From the NCBI RefSeq assembly GCF_003583925.1, contig NZ_QYCN01000030.1, positions 1 to 49,981 of the forward strand: a stretch of 49,981 bases of DNA. Reading direction: 5' to 3'. A program made the translations under genes and the position numbers. This stretch comes from Hymenobacter rubripertinctus (lineage in GTDB: Bacteria > Bacteroidota > Bacteroidia > Cytophagales > Hymenobacteraceae). Below, piece by piece: positions 31,235 through 39,334 of the stretch. Every line of letters starts with the position of its first letter. Positions within the stretch are counted from its first letter, which is position 1. The notes beneath the pieces were generated by a model. The model worked only from the letters and a program-made list of their open reading frames with translations. It was not told the DNA's origin and made no database searches.

Positions 31235-32593
31235 CTACCGCCGCGGCTTGGGTGTAACCGGCAGGCTTTCGTGGCCCTCGGCATCCACGCTCACTACGCC
31301 AAACAGGAAGTTGTCTTTGCTGAAGGGCAGGTCGGCAGTGGTGTCGGTTACGAAGAACTTCTGTTCCCACTCGGGGGCGCTGGTGGGGCGCATAAGCACG
31401 TAGTATCCTGCTGGTTTTTCGCCGGCGGCGGGGGCGTCCCACTTGAGCTGGGTGCGGTTGGTGAGCTCGGCCGTGAGCACGCCCACGTTCTGCGGGGCGG
31501 CGGGGGCCAGGGCCAAATTGGCCAGGGTAGCCAGGTTCACGCCGGTGTTCTGCCGCAGGTAGGCGAAGTCCATGAACTTGGGCAGGTCGCCGTACTCTTC
31601 GCCCTTTTCGGTGCGCAAATCCTGGTGCTGGTGGCGAAAGTCCTCGTTCATTTCCGAGAAGCGCACGGCCGTAAAGCCCTGCTGATTGAACGGCGTGTGG
31701 TCGCCGCCGCGCAGGAACCGGTCGGGGCGGTACTCCAGCACCACCTCGTGGCCGGGCACGTACTGCTTGGTGGCCTCGCGGGCGTAGCGGGCGAGCTGGC
31801 GGCTGGGCGAGTCGTTCTCGCTGCTGAGCGTGCGGCGCAACTTGGCTTCCTCAGGCGTTTCGGTGGCCGGCACGCCCTCGCTGAATACCCGCAGCTGGGT
31901 CGTATTCTTGATTTCCGGGTCGTGGCCGGTCGAGTTGCCCATGATGTCATTGTTGAGCATGGCCACCAGGTTCCAGCCTTCCTGCTTGGCACGTTTGGCT
32001 AAGTGGGTGGAGCCATAGAGGCCTTGCTCTTCTCCCTGCACCACCACAAAAATGATGGTGGCCGGGAACTGCTGCTGACTCATTACGCGGGCCAGCTCCA
32101 TCACGGCTACCGTGCCCGAGCCGTCGTCGTTGGCCCCGGGCGCGTCGGCCGTGGCGTTCATCACGTCCGAAACCCGCGAGTCGATGTGGCCGCTCACGAT
32201 AAAGATGCGCTTGTCGGTGGGGTCGGTGCCGGGCAGGGTGGCCATCACGTTGGCCATCACCACCGACTGGCTAATGCGGCGGCCGTCGGGCTTGACGGTG
32301 AACGTATCCTGCTCCACTTTGAGCCGTCCGCCGCTGGCCTTGCTGTACTTCCTGAACTCGTCCTCCACCCAGTTGCGGGCCGCCCCGATGCCGCGCTTCT
32401 TGCTCTTGGTGTCGCTCAGCGTGTGGCGCGTTCCGTAGCTGACAAGCTTGTAAATGTCATCGCGCAGGTTCTTTTCCGATACCTGCTGCACCATGCGCAA
32501 AATGAGCGGATCGGGCGTGGTGGTGGGCTTGTTCTGGGCGAAAACGGGCGTCGCGCAGCCGAGGCCGAGCAGCAAGAGGAGGGAGCGGGTCAT
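31235..32593 (-). CDS. M28-family secreted Zn aminopeptidase with Fn3-like tail
   Basis: 452 residues. The signal peptide MTRSLLLLLGLGCATPVFAQ starts at ATG 32593; the frame opens 33 bases upstream. The peptidase domain has di-zinc motifs: SGHIDSRVSD (H, D), APGANDDGSGTVAVMELARV (D ligand), VVQGEEQGLYGS (catalytic Glu pair), NDIMGN (D) and FNQQGFTAVRFSE; residue pattern as in M28 aminopeptidases. About 365-452 is a fibronectin type III-like domain (APQNVGVLTAELTNRTQLKW, AGYYVLMRPTS, FGVVSVDAEGHES). Likely degrades peptides in the periplasm or outside. It lies downstream of the ketosynthase gene, with a weak hairpin (32701-32721) and a TACCTTTC box (32610-32617) between, so it is probably transcribed separately. 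Confidence 0.92.
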   Translation of the reverse strand: MTRSLLLLLGLGCATPVFAQNKPTTTPDPLILRMVQQVSEKNLRDDIYKLVSYGTRHTLSDTKSKKRGIGAARNWVEDEFRKYSKASGGRLKVEQDTFTVKPDGRRISQSVVMANVMATLPGTDPTDKRIFIVSGHIDSRVSDVMNATADAPGANDDGSGTVAVMELARVMSQQQFPATIIFVVVQGEEQGLYGSTHLAKRAKQEGWNLVAMLNNDIMGNSTGHDPEIKNTTQLRVFSEGVPATETPEEAKLRRTLSSENDSPSRQLARYAREATKQYVPGHEVVLEYRPDRFLRGGDHTPFNQQGFTAVRFSEMNEDFRHQHQDLRTEKGEEYGDLPKFMDFAYLRQNTGVNLATLANLALAPAAPQNVGVLTAELTNRTQLKWDAPAAGEKPAGYYVLMRPTSAPEWEQKFFVTDTTADLPFSKDNFLFGVVSVDAEGHESLPVTPKPRR

Positions 32594-32761
32594 AGGGAAG
32601 TTATGGTTGGAAAGGTATAGACGCAATTGCGGCCCGGGCGTTGCGGCGGTAGCGCGAAGCCAGGCAGCAGAGTGCCAAAACTAAAGTTCAGAAGTTAGCG
32701 CCCCTCCCTGGAAAGGAGGGGAGCTAGCCTTAGTTTCTAGTCTGCAACCTGAGTTAGTTGC

Positions 32762-34042
32762 TTACTCCAACCCAATGACCACGCTGGCGGCGTTGCCGCC
32801 GAAGCCGGCCGCATTCACCAGAATCCGCCGTAGTGGGTGCGTAGCGGGCCCGTTCACGTCGGTGGCGAAGGGGGGCGTGGGCCAGTGCTGAGTTGCCAGC
32901 ACGTGCAGGGCGAAGTCGAGGCTCAGTGCGGCCGAAGCGCCCAGCGTGTGGCCCAGCAGCCACTTGTTGGACAGCAGCAATGGCTGGTGCTCCCCGAACA
33001 CGGCCCGCAGTGCGGCCCGCTCGGCCGCGTCGCCGGCCGGGGTGCCGGGGCTGTGCAGCACCACCGCGTCGATGGTTTCGGGGGCAGCGCGGGCCTGGCG
33101 AAGGGCTTCCCGCATGGCCTGCTGAAAGTGGCTTCCCTCGGGCGAGAGGCCGGTTTTGCTGCCGATGGCTTCAAAGCCGAACCCGACGCCTTCGAGCAGA
33201 AATGCTGGTTCTCCCGCTGCCCGCAACGCCGCCCGACTGCCCCGTTCCAGGGCAAACACGGCCGCGCCCTCGCCCAGCACGAACGTGGAGGGCCGGCCCG
33301 CCCCCGGCCGGCAGGGCCAGTCGGCGGCCGCGTAGGGCGAGTAGATGCCAATGGCCCGCATCTGGGCCAGGGTGAAATCGGTGAGCGGGGCTTCGGTGCC
33401 GCCGGCCAGAAACCGGTCGGCCATGCCGGCCCGCAGCCAGGCCACGGCGTTGCCCAGGGCCTGAAACGCGCTGCTGCAGGTGCTCGAATGGCTCAGGGCC
33501 GCCGCGCCCTGCTGGCCCGCATCGAAGGCCACCCAGCTGGCCACATTGCCCAGCGTCGTGAGCGGCGAAGCGGCGGCCGGCACCCGGCCCTCACGCAGAA
33601 ACCCCGCGTGAAACTCCTCCAGCCGCCCCGTCGCGCCCCGGCTGCTCCCGATGCTGATGGCCAATTGGTTATTGGTTGTTGGTTGTCGGTTGTTGGTGAC
33701 CAGTGCCCAGTAGTCAGGTCGTTCAGCCAAACCAGCTACAGAACGGACTGGCAGCTGGCCACTGACCACTGGCAACTTAACTCTAGCCACTGCCAGCCGG
33801 GCGGCCAGCAGGGCCAGCAGCACGGTGCGGTCGAGCTGGCGGTAGGCGGGGTGGGCGTGGCGCAGCTCCGTTAGGGCCGCTTCGGCTTCGGCGGGCAGGG
33901 CGGCCACGGATACGCCGGTAGGGTGGGCGGTGAAGGGCGAAACCGGGTAATCGGGGCCCAGCTCCAAGCCCAGCGCCGACACCCGGCCCCGGCCCCGGAT
34001 AACCACCACGGTGTCGTCGGCGGGCGGTGCGGGGTTAATCAT
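32762..34042 (-). CDS. FabF-like beta-ketoacyl synthase of the biotin locus
   Basis: 426 residues from ATG 34042, which overlaps the last bases of bioA (ATGATTAA), so translation is coupled. The ketosynthase triad is present: Cys in LSHSSTCSSAFQALGNAVAW, His in VVLHSPGTPAGDAAE and His in NKWLLGHTLGASAALSLDF. GTEAPLTDFTLAQMRAIGIYS and LGEGAAVFALE also match KAS II. The N-terminal third is short and divergent, and codons at about 33661-33780 come from a CAGTTGCC/GGTTGTTGG repeat (see that entry). It replaces or supplements the usual pimeloyl-ACP route: no bioC, bioH, bioG or bioW is in view. A role in making the pimeloyl thioester is inferred from position only. Confidence 0.85.
   Translation of the reverse strand: MINPAPPADDTVVVIRGRGRVSALGLELGPDYPVSPFTAHPTGVSVAALPAEAEAALTELRHAHPAYRQLDRTVLLALLAARLAVARVKLPVVSGQLPVRSVAGLAERPDYWALVTNNRQPTTNNQLAISIGSSRGATGRLEEFHAGFLREGRVPAAASPLTTLGNVASWVAFDAGQQGAAALSHSSTCSSAFQALGNAVAWLRAGMADRFLAGGTEAPLTDFTLAQMRAIGIYSPYAAADWPCRPGAGRPSTFVLGEGAAVFALERGSRAALRAAGEPAFLLEGVGFGFEAIGSKTGLSPEGSHFQQAMREALRQARAAPETIDAVVLHSPGTPAGDAAERAALRAVFGEHQPLLLSNKWLLGHTLGASAALSLDFALHVLATQHWPTPPFATDVNGPATHPLRRILVNAAGFGGNAASVVIGLE
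33661..33780. repeat. Repeat-derived in-frame segment inside the ketosynthase gene
   Basis: The + strand reads a GGTTGTTGGTTGTCGGTTG-like tandem (33661-33698), GACCAGTGCCCAGTAGTCAG, a middle part, then GGCAGCTGGCCACTGACCAC and TGGCAAC (about 33750-33777), partly complementary to the left side. The unit resembles the CAGTTGCCAGTTGTCAG repeats at 17661-17872. It has kept the frame and encodes K-L-P-V-V-S-G-Q-L-P-V and V-T-N-N-R-Q-P-T-T-N-N-Q. Confidence 0.75.
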
Positions 34043-35357
34043 GCAGGATGTGGGGCAGATTGGCGGCGGGCACGAAATCGAGGACCAGCGCCCGCATTTT
34101 CCGCAGCACTGCATACAGCAGCGCCAGCTCGTCGTCGGTGGTGCAATAGGGCGGCAGCAGGTACACCACGTTGCCCAGGGGCCGTAGCACCACGTGGTGG
34201 TCGAGGGCCAGCTGGTAGAAGGCGTCGCGCAGGCGGCTGAAGTAGCTGGTGCCCTCGCCCGGGTCGTACTCCACGGCCAGGATGGTGCCCCGGTGCCGCA
34301 CCGCCCGCACGCCCGGCTGGCCCGCTATTTCCTGGCCGAACGCAGCGTGGGCCGCCTCAATACGCTGGCGTTGTTGCGTGCAGGCATCGGCCCGGGTAAG
34401 CTCCAGGCTGGCCAAAGCGGCGGCGCAGGCCACGGGGTTGGCCGTGTAAGAGTGGCCGTGGAAGAGGGCCCGCATCTTGTCGTCGCTCAAAAATGCCTCG
34501 TAAATCGGGGCGGCGCAGGTGGTCAGGCCCATGGCCAGGGTGCCGCCGGTGAGGCCCTTGGAAAAGCACATCATGTCGGGCTGCTCGCTTAGCAGCTCGG
34601 AGGCAAAAAGCGGCCCGGTGCGCCCGAAACCCGTCATCACCTCATCGGCAATGCAGAGCACGCCGGCCGCGTGGCAACGGCGCAGCAGCTCACTCAGCAC
34701 GCCCGGCTCGTACATCACCATGCCCGCCGTGCCCAGCACCAGGGGCTCAAATATGAAGCCGGCCACGTCGGGGCGCAGCAGCAGCGCATCGAGTTGAGCC
34801 AGCGTTTCGGCCTCGCGGCCCGGCACCGGCACGTCCAGAAATTCCACATCAAACAGCAAGGGCCAGAAGGGCTCGGTGAAGGCCCCGCGCGCACTCACGG
34901 CCATGGCCCCAAAGGTGTCGCCGTGGTAGGAATTCTGGAAGCAGATAAACGTGCGGCGCTCGGGCTGGCCGAGGTTGTGGAAGTACTGGAGCACCATTTT
35001 CAGGGCCACTTCCACGGCCGTCGAGCCGTTGTCGGAGTAGAACACGCGAGCCTGGTTGGCGGGCAGCAGCGCAAGTAGTTGCTCGGCCAGCTCCACGGCG
35101 GTGGGGTGGGTGAAGCCGGCAAACAGCACGTGCTCCAGGGTGCGGAGCTGCTCGCTCACGCGCTCGGCAATGGCCGGGTGGGCGTGCCCGTGCAGGTTCA
35201 CCCACCACGACGAAATGGCGTCGAGGTAGCGGGTGCCGTCCTCGCCAATAAGCCAGCTGCCCTCCCCTTTTACGATGGCAATGGGCAGCGGCGCGGTCTG
35301 CATCTGGGTGTAGGGGTGCCACAGTACGGCGTGGTCGCGTTCAGAAAGGGTGGGCAT
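34035..35357 (-). CDS. bioA: Adenosylmethionine-8-amino-7-oxononanoate aminotransferase
   Basis: 440 residues. A PLP aminotransferase that uses SAM to convert KAPA to DAPA in biotin synthesis. Seen: LWHPYTQMQTAPLPIAIVKG (the BioA-specific W-x-P-[FY]-T-Q opening), YLDAISSWWVNLHGHAHPAI, FYSDNGSTAVEVALKM (PLP phosphate), FICFQNSYHGDTFGAMAVS, CIADEVMTGFGRTGPLFA (PLP Asp), the Schiff-base Lys in MMCFSKGLTGGTLAMGLT, HGHSYTANPVACAAALAS and a C-terminal RPLGNVVYLLPPYCTTDDEL. ATG 35357. It lies 112 bases after bioD, with the large palindrome 35383-35464 between, and overlaps the ketosynthase start. Confidence 0.96.
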   Translation of the reverse strand: MPTLSERDHAVLWHPYTQMQTAPLPIAIVKGEGSWLIGEDGTRYLDAISSWWVNLHGHAHPAIAERVSEQLRTLEHVLFAGFTHPTAVELAEQLLALLPANQARVFYSDNGSTAVEVALKMVLQYFHNLGQPERRTFICFQNSYHGDTFGAMAVSARGAFTEPFWPLLFDVEFLDVPVPGREAETLAQLDALLLRPDVAGFIFEPLVLGTAGMVMYEPGVLSELLRRCHAAGVLCIADEVMTGFGRTGPLFASELLSEQPDMMCFSKGLTGGTLAMGLTTCAAPIYEAFLSDDKMRALFHGHSYTANPVACAAALASLELTRADACTQQRQRIEAAHAAFGQEIAGQPGVRAVRHRGTILAVEYDPGEGTSYFSRLRDAFYQLALDHHVVLRPLGNVVYLLPPYCTTDDELALLYAVLRKMRALVLDFVPAANLPHILHD

Positions 35358-35382
35358 GGGGTAAAGGTAGGGCAGGTAAGGT

Positions 35383-35464
35383 TTTTCGCGCGGAGTTCGC
35401 GGAGTTACGCGGAGCCGATTCCACGTAAATGGCTCTGCGTAACTCCGCGAACTCCGCGCGAAAA
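35383..35464. repeat. 82-bp palindrome between bioD and bioA
   Basis: 34-bp arms with one mismatch (35383-35416, starting TTTTCGCGCGGAGTTCGCGG; 35431-35464) around a 14-base loop. The arms contain CGGAGTT...GGAGTTACGCGGAG, a near-tandem unit. It starts 5 bases after the bioD stop (35469), so it could attenuate bioA expression. Confidence 0.88.
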
Positions 35465-35468
35465 AAAT

Positions 35469-36113
35469 CTATTCCGCAAACCAGGCCCGGAACTCCGCCG
35501 CGTACCGGTTCACCACGGCGGGCGTCACTTCCACTTCCGGCAGCAGCCGCGGCAGCACCGGCCCGTTGTAATAACTCAGAATAGCCTCTTCGGTAGCCGG
35601 CGTCGGCTCGCCGTTGAACAGGAGGCCGCGCACCGGAATCTGCCGCGCCCGCAGCGCCTCCAGCGTGAGCAGCGTGTGGTTGATGCTGCCCAGGTAGTGC
35701 CGCGAGACGACCACCACGGCCAGCCCCAGTTGCTGCACCAGATCGGCCACCAGGAAACCGGGGGCTAGCGGCACCAGCAACCCGCCCGCGCCTTCTACCA
35801 CCAGGTGGTTTTCGGTGGCGGGAAGTTCAAAGTCAGCGGGTTGCAGCGTGAGGCCCTCGGCGGCGGCGGCGGCGTGGGGGGAGGCCGGCAGCGCCAGTCG
35901 GTGCCGCTCGGGCCAGAAGCGGCTATCGGGGTTCTGCACGAGCCCGCGCACGGTACCCGCGTCGGTGGTGGGCTTCAGGCCGGCCTGCACGGGCTTCCAG
36001 TAGTCGGCGCGCAGGGCTTCGGTGAGCACGGCGGCGGCAAAGGTCTTGCCCACGTCGGTGCCGATGCCGGTGATGAAGAGGTGTTCCTGGGAATAGGAGT
36101 TGGGCGTTACCAA
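35469..36113 (-). CDS. bioD: Dethiobiotin synthetase
   Basis: About 214 residues. ATP-dependent carboxylation and ring closure of DAPA to dethiobiotin. Seen: HLFITGIGTDVGKTFAAAVL (P-loop G-T-D-V-G-K-T), YWKPVQAG (substrate Lys), VEGAGGLLVPL (E-G-A-G-G) and VVVSRHYLGSINHTLLTLEAL. The start is unusual: no ATG or GTG occurs in frame between the upstream stop (in the ClC 3' end) and the P-loop; TTG at 36113 is the first candidate. The 5' edge coincides with the change from AT-rich ClC sequence to GC-rich bio sequence, so the native start may have been lost. The ClC stop is only 13 bases upstream, so the gene probably relies on ClC transcription. Confidence 0.9.
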   Translation of the reverse strand: MVTPNSYSQEHLFITGIGTDVGKTFAAAVLTEALRADYWKPVQAGLKPTTDAGTVRGLVQNPDSRFWPERHRLALPASPHAAAAAEGLTLQPADFELPATENHLVVEGAGGLLVPLAPGFLVADLVQQLGLAVVVVSRHYLGSINHTLLTLEALRARQIPVRGLLFNGEPTPATEEAILSYYNGPVLPRLLPEVEVTPAVVNRYAAEFRAWFAE

Positions 36114-36126
36114 TACGGGGTCAGAT

Positions 36127-37419
36127 TTAAAATTTGTTTTCTGATGATTCTATTGCGATGTTATCGGATTTAGCTAAATAAAAATCGTAGGTATAAGCAT
36201 TATAAGGAAGTATTTTCTGAGCGAATAATTTAGCTATAAAACAGCCTAGTGCCAGGGGTATAAATAACTCATAGCCATTTGGAACTATGTTGCACACCAG
36301 TATCAAAGCAGTAAAAGGAGCATAAATAGATGCTGACAGGGTGGCTGCCGCGCCTACCAATGCAAAGTTGATTGGGATTAGGTGGGTGCCTGCTACTGTA
36401 TTGCATAAAGAGCAAAACAGTAAACCCAGAAACGCGCCTGCTACAATGCTCGGTGCGAAAACGCCGCCATCACCACCGGCCCCAAGCGTTAGGGAAGCCG
36501 CTAGTGGCTTCAGCAACATGATGATTGCGAGTGTTAGAATAGAAATTGATGGATTGGCTGATATTTCTTTTAATCCATGGTAACTATCACCATATAAAGC
36601 CGGAAACATAAAAATCATGCTGCCAACCAGAATGGCTCCGATATTGACCCGCAGAAAGTTATTGTTGATATTACCGAATATGGATTTCATGCGGGTTACC
36701 AGCAACGTGAAATAGACTGATAGCAGGCCGCTTAGCAAGCTAAGGGCGGCAAACCAGGGCAATGCCTGCCAGTGCCAGTCCTGGACAGACAAAGATAAAA
36801 GCCGTTCGTGTTCGAATAAAGCAATAAACAGCCAGGCGGTTAACGCTGACGCAGCGCAGCTAACAACGATGGAGCGCCTCACTTTGCGGGCAATAACTTC
36901 CATCGCAAATAGCCCACCCGCCAAAGGGCTTACAAACAGAACAGCGACACCCGCCGTAACGCCAGCGCATACCAGTTCGCGCTTATACCTATTTGCCGAA
37001 AAATCATTTTTATAAACTGTATTCCCGATGGTAGCAGTAGCCACCACTGTAGAAACCTCCACACCCGTAGAGCCACCAAAAATAACCGTCAGGAAGCCAT
37101 TAAGAAAATGGGATGGAATTTTGAATATAGGCAGATGTTCTTTTCTTTGATCAAGCGTTTTATATATTTCCACAATTCCTTTATTCTTCCGGCCATAAAA
37201 CAAATACTTTCTGGAGAAGAAAATAAGTGTCAATCCAACCGTGGGTAACCCAATAAATAGAATAGGATTAAAATTGCTGATATTTTTATAAATTATTAAT
37301 TCGACGTGCTCAGTCATGTGTTTTAAGGCATAGGCCAGCGTACTGCTGGCTAACCCGATGAGTGCCGAAGAAAGAATAAGCTTTAAGTAGTTGTGTTTTA
37401 TGATTTCTCCTCTTTCCAT
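36127..37419 (-). CDS. ClC-type chloride channel/antiporter, AT-rich
   Basis: 430 residues, inner membrane, about 10-12 hydrophobic helices. Seen: VIFGGSTGVEVSTVVATATIG (the G-x-E-G-P region; Glu of G-V-E-V-S aligns with the gating Glu, though the Pro is Ser), the AVLFVSPLAGGLFAMEVI stretch and GAGGDGGVFAPSIVAGAFLG (the G-x-F-x-P anion-site motif). No CBS domains follow, as in the short bacterial branch. Base and codon use (AAA, ATT, TTA-rich) differ sharply from the GC-rich neighbours on both sides, a sign of acquisition. It separates bioF from bioD on the same strand. It has no functional link to biotin. Confidence 0.9.
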   Translation of the reverse strand: MERGEIIKHNYLKLILSSALIGLASSTLAYALKHMTEHVELIIYKNISNFNPILFIGLPTVGLTLIFFSRKYLFYGRKNKGIVEIYKTLDQRKEHLPIFKIPSHFLNGFLTVIFGGSTGVEVSTVVATATIGNTVYKNDFSANRYKRELVCAGVTAGVAVLFVSPLAGGLFAMEVIARKVRRSIVVSCAASALTAWLFIALFEHERLLSLSVQDWHWQALPWFAALSLLSGLLSVYFTLLVTRMKSIFGNINNNFLRVNIGAILVGSMIFMFPALYGDSYHGLKEISANPSISILTLAIIMLLKPLAASLTLGAGGDGGVFAPSIVAGAFLGLLFCSLCNTVAGTHLIPINFALVGAAATLSASIYAPFTALILVCNIVPNGYELFIPLALGCFIAKLFAQKILPYNAYTYDFYLAKSDNIAIESSENKF

Positions 37420-37746
37420 TGCGCAAAAATGTACTGTTTTGTTTGTGCCTGCCGTTGTGCGGCGGCGGCGAAAGATATCAAGTGTGTGCTCCGCAATTTT
37501 GTTCTGGCAGCAGCTTCCTAAACTACAGTAGCAGTGTGCAATGTGGCCGCTTGCTGCCGGCTGCTACATGATGCAGGGATGCTTTGTGCAATCATCCGAA
37601 TCTCGATAAGTGCAGCAACCTAACTCAAATTGGCTGGACTGTCGCAGAGAGAAAAGGCCACCCATGCTTCTGACTGTTGCTTACGACTGGCTATCTGACC
37701 CAAACAATACCAGCTAGGTTTACGATTTTGATAAAAGCCAGTTTAT
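37420..37746. other. AT-rich gap between bioF and the ClC gene, nothing coding seen
   Basis: Base composition resembles the ClC gene more than the bio genes. TACATTTT (minus strand, about 37427-37434) could be a weak -7 box for the channel. No ORF of note, no clear hairpin and no target duplication or inverted repeat was found to mark how the channel gene arrived. Confidence 0.5.
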
Positions 37747-38877
37747 TCAACTCAACACTGCTGCCAGCCCGTCGATTTCAGCTTCGGTGTTAAACGAATG
37801 CACAATCAGGCGCAGGCGCTCGGTGCCAGCGGGCACGGTGGGGGCCACAATGGCCCGCACGTCGAAGCCAGTTTGGGCGGCGGCGACGGCCACCGCCCGC
37901 ACGGTGGCGGGCGAATTGGGAGCCGTGAAGAAGACTGGATGGATGATGTGGCTGGTGGCGGGCACATGCAGGCCGGGCACCGCATTTAGGGTGGCCTGGA
38001 GATAGGCCGAGAGGTGGAGCAGGCGGGTGCGCTCGGCCGTGAGGGTGGGCAGCAGCTGGTAAGCGGCCGTAAGGCCGGCAATGGTGGCCGGGGGCAGGGC
38101 CGTGGTATAGATGAACGGACGGCTGAAGTTGAGCAGGTAGTCGCGCAGCAGGGCCGGGCCAGCCACCGCCGCGCCCTGGCTGCCCAGGGCCTTGCCGAAC
38201 GTGAGGATGGTGGCAAACACGTCGTTCTGGAGCCCCAGCGCCGCTACCAGTCCTTCGCCCCGGGGGCCGTACACGCCGTTGGAGTGGGCCTCATCCACCA
38301 CCAGGTGCAGCCCCCGGCCTCGGCAGAAGGTAGCCAGCTCGGGCAGCGGGGCCGGGTCGCCATCCATCGAGTACAGCGCTTCCACGGCCACGAATACCGC
38401 GCCGGTGGCCCGGACCAGCCTGCGTTCCAGGTCGGCCAAATCATTATGGCGGAAGCTCCAGGCGGTGGCGAAACTGGCCCGGATACCTTCCTTGACGGAA
38501 GCGTGGCTGGCCTCGTCGTAGAGAATCGTGTCGCCGCGCCGGGGCACGGCCCCGAAGAAGCCCAGGTTGGCGGTGTAGCCGGAGTTGAAAAGCAGCGCCG
38601 CTTCGGTGCCATGAAACTGCGCCAAGTGGGTTTCCAGGGCTTCGGTGGCCCCGGAGTTGCCGGTGAGCAGGCGCGAGCCGGTGCTGCCGGCGGGCAGTTG
38701 GGCGGCTTCGGCCACGGCGGCTTGCACCCGCGGGTGACGGCTCAGCCCCAGGTAGTCGTTGGAGCTGAAATCGACGAGGCCGGGCGCGGGCGGGGCGGGC
38801 AGGTGGCGGCGGGTACCGACAGCCTCGCGGCGGGCCAGTTCCGCATGCAGGCGCTGGTGGAGGGGGGTGGGCATCAT
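37747..38877 (-). CDS. bioF: 8-Amino-7-oxononanoate synthase
   Basis: 376 residues. A PLP alpha-oxoamine synthase joining pimeloyl thioester and alanine to give KAPA. Seen: LVDFSSNDYLGLSRHPRVQ, GSTGSRLLTGNSGATEALE, ALLFNSGYTANLGFFGAV, ILYDEASHASVKEGIRAS (His stacking on PLP), LVVDEAHSNGVYGPRGEG (PLP Asp) and the Schiff-base Lys in ILTFGKALGSQGAAVAG, then SRPFIYTTALPP. Adjacent ATGs at 38877 and 38874 are both possible; a TTG at 38883 is less likely. Glycine C-acetyltransferase (Kbl) is related, but the biotin neighbours support BioF. A 110-bp palindrome lies directly upstream. Confidence 0.93.
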   Translation of the reverse strand: MMPTPLHQRLHAELARREAVGTRRHLPAPPAPGLVDFSSNDYLGLSRHPRVQAAVAEAAQLPAGSTGSRLLTGNSGATEALETHLAQFHGTEAALLFNSGYTANLGFFGAVPRRGDTILYDEASHASVKEGIRASFATAWSFRHNDLADLERRLVRATGAVFVAVEALYSMDGDPAPLPELATFCRGRGLHLVVDEAHSNGVYGPRGEGLVAALGLQNDVFATILTFGKALGSQGAAVAGPALLRDYLLNFSRPFIYTTALPPATIAGLTAAYQLLPTLTAERTRLLHLSAYLQATLNAVPGLHVPATSHIIHPVFFTAPNSPATVRAVAVAAAQTGFDVRAIVAPTVPAGTERLRLIVHSFNTEAEIDGLAAVLS

Positions 38878-38899
38878 GGGCAACTGTCAAGACGGTAAA

Positions 38900-39009
38900 T
38901 ACCGCGAAAGTCCGTTTCGCGACGAGCAAAGCGAGTATCGGCGCGCCTGGTTCTCGGGGCTCGTTTCCAAATACTCGCTTCGCTCGTCGCGAAACAGACT
39001 TTCGCGGTA
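38900..39009. repeat. 110-bp palindrome between bioF and a hypothetical gene
   Basis: 39-bp arms with two mismatches (38900-38938 beginning TACCGCGAAAGTCCGTTTCG; 38971-39009) around a 32-base loop. It contains TTTCGCGACGAGC...GCGAGTAT. No other copy in the window. Confidence 0.9.
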
Positions 39010-39028
39010 CTGCTCTTTCGCTTTCCGT

Positions 39029-39292
39029 TTACCCCTCAAACTGCTTGGCCGAAAGCCACACGCTGCCGTCTTGGCCGAAGGTGCGGGCGCTGATGACCAG
39101 CCACTCGGAATCCACTTCCACCCGGTCGCCGACGGCGGGCAGCACGCCGTGGCGCTGCATCACCAGGCTCAGGGCCGCCCCGATTTTATCCTCCAATTCC
39201 GAAATCAGCTCGTGGGCTTCGCGGGCCTCGTGCTGCTGGCGGATGGTTTCGGCGTAGGTGTGGTCGAGGTTGAGGTCGAAGGCAATTTCCAT
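39029..39292 (-). CDS. Hypothetical 87-residue protein
   Basis: No recognised family. From ATG 39292 it reads MEIAFDLNLDHTYAETIRQQ, an acidic helical first half with a heptad-like stretch (HEAREAHELISELEDKIGAA), then a beta-rich second half (VGDRVEVDSEWLVISARTFG, DGSVWLSAKQFEG). No signal or membrane segment. The frame opens 48 bases earlier but that part is low-quality and precedes the natural-looking start. It lies between palindromes 38900-39009 and 39335-39454, on the bio strand. Codon use is typical of the region, so it is probably real. Confidence 0.65.
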   Translation of the reverse strand: MEIAFDLNLDHTYAETIRQQHEAREAHELISELEDKIGAALSLVMQRHGVLPAVGDRVEVDSEWLVISARTFGQDGSVWLSAKQFEG

Positions 39293-39334
39293 GAGGGGAG
39301 GGTAGGGGATGAAGAGGAAGGGAAAGAAACAGAA

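Noticed and set aside
32701..32721. CCCCTCC/GGAGGGG hairpin as a terminator of the ketosynthase gene
   Set aside because: Only 7 bp and no T-tract; too weak to annotate, though the position is suitable.
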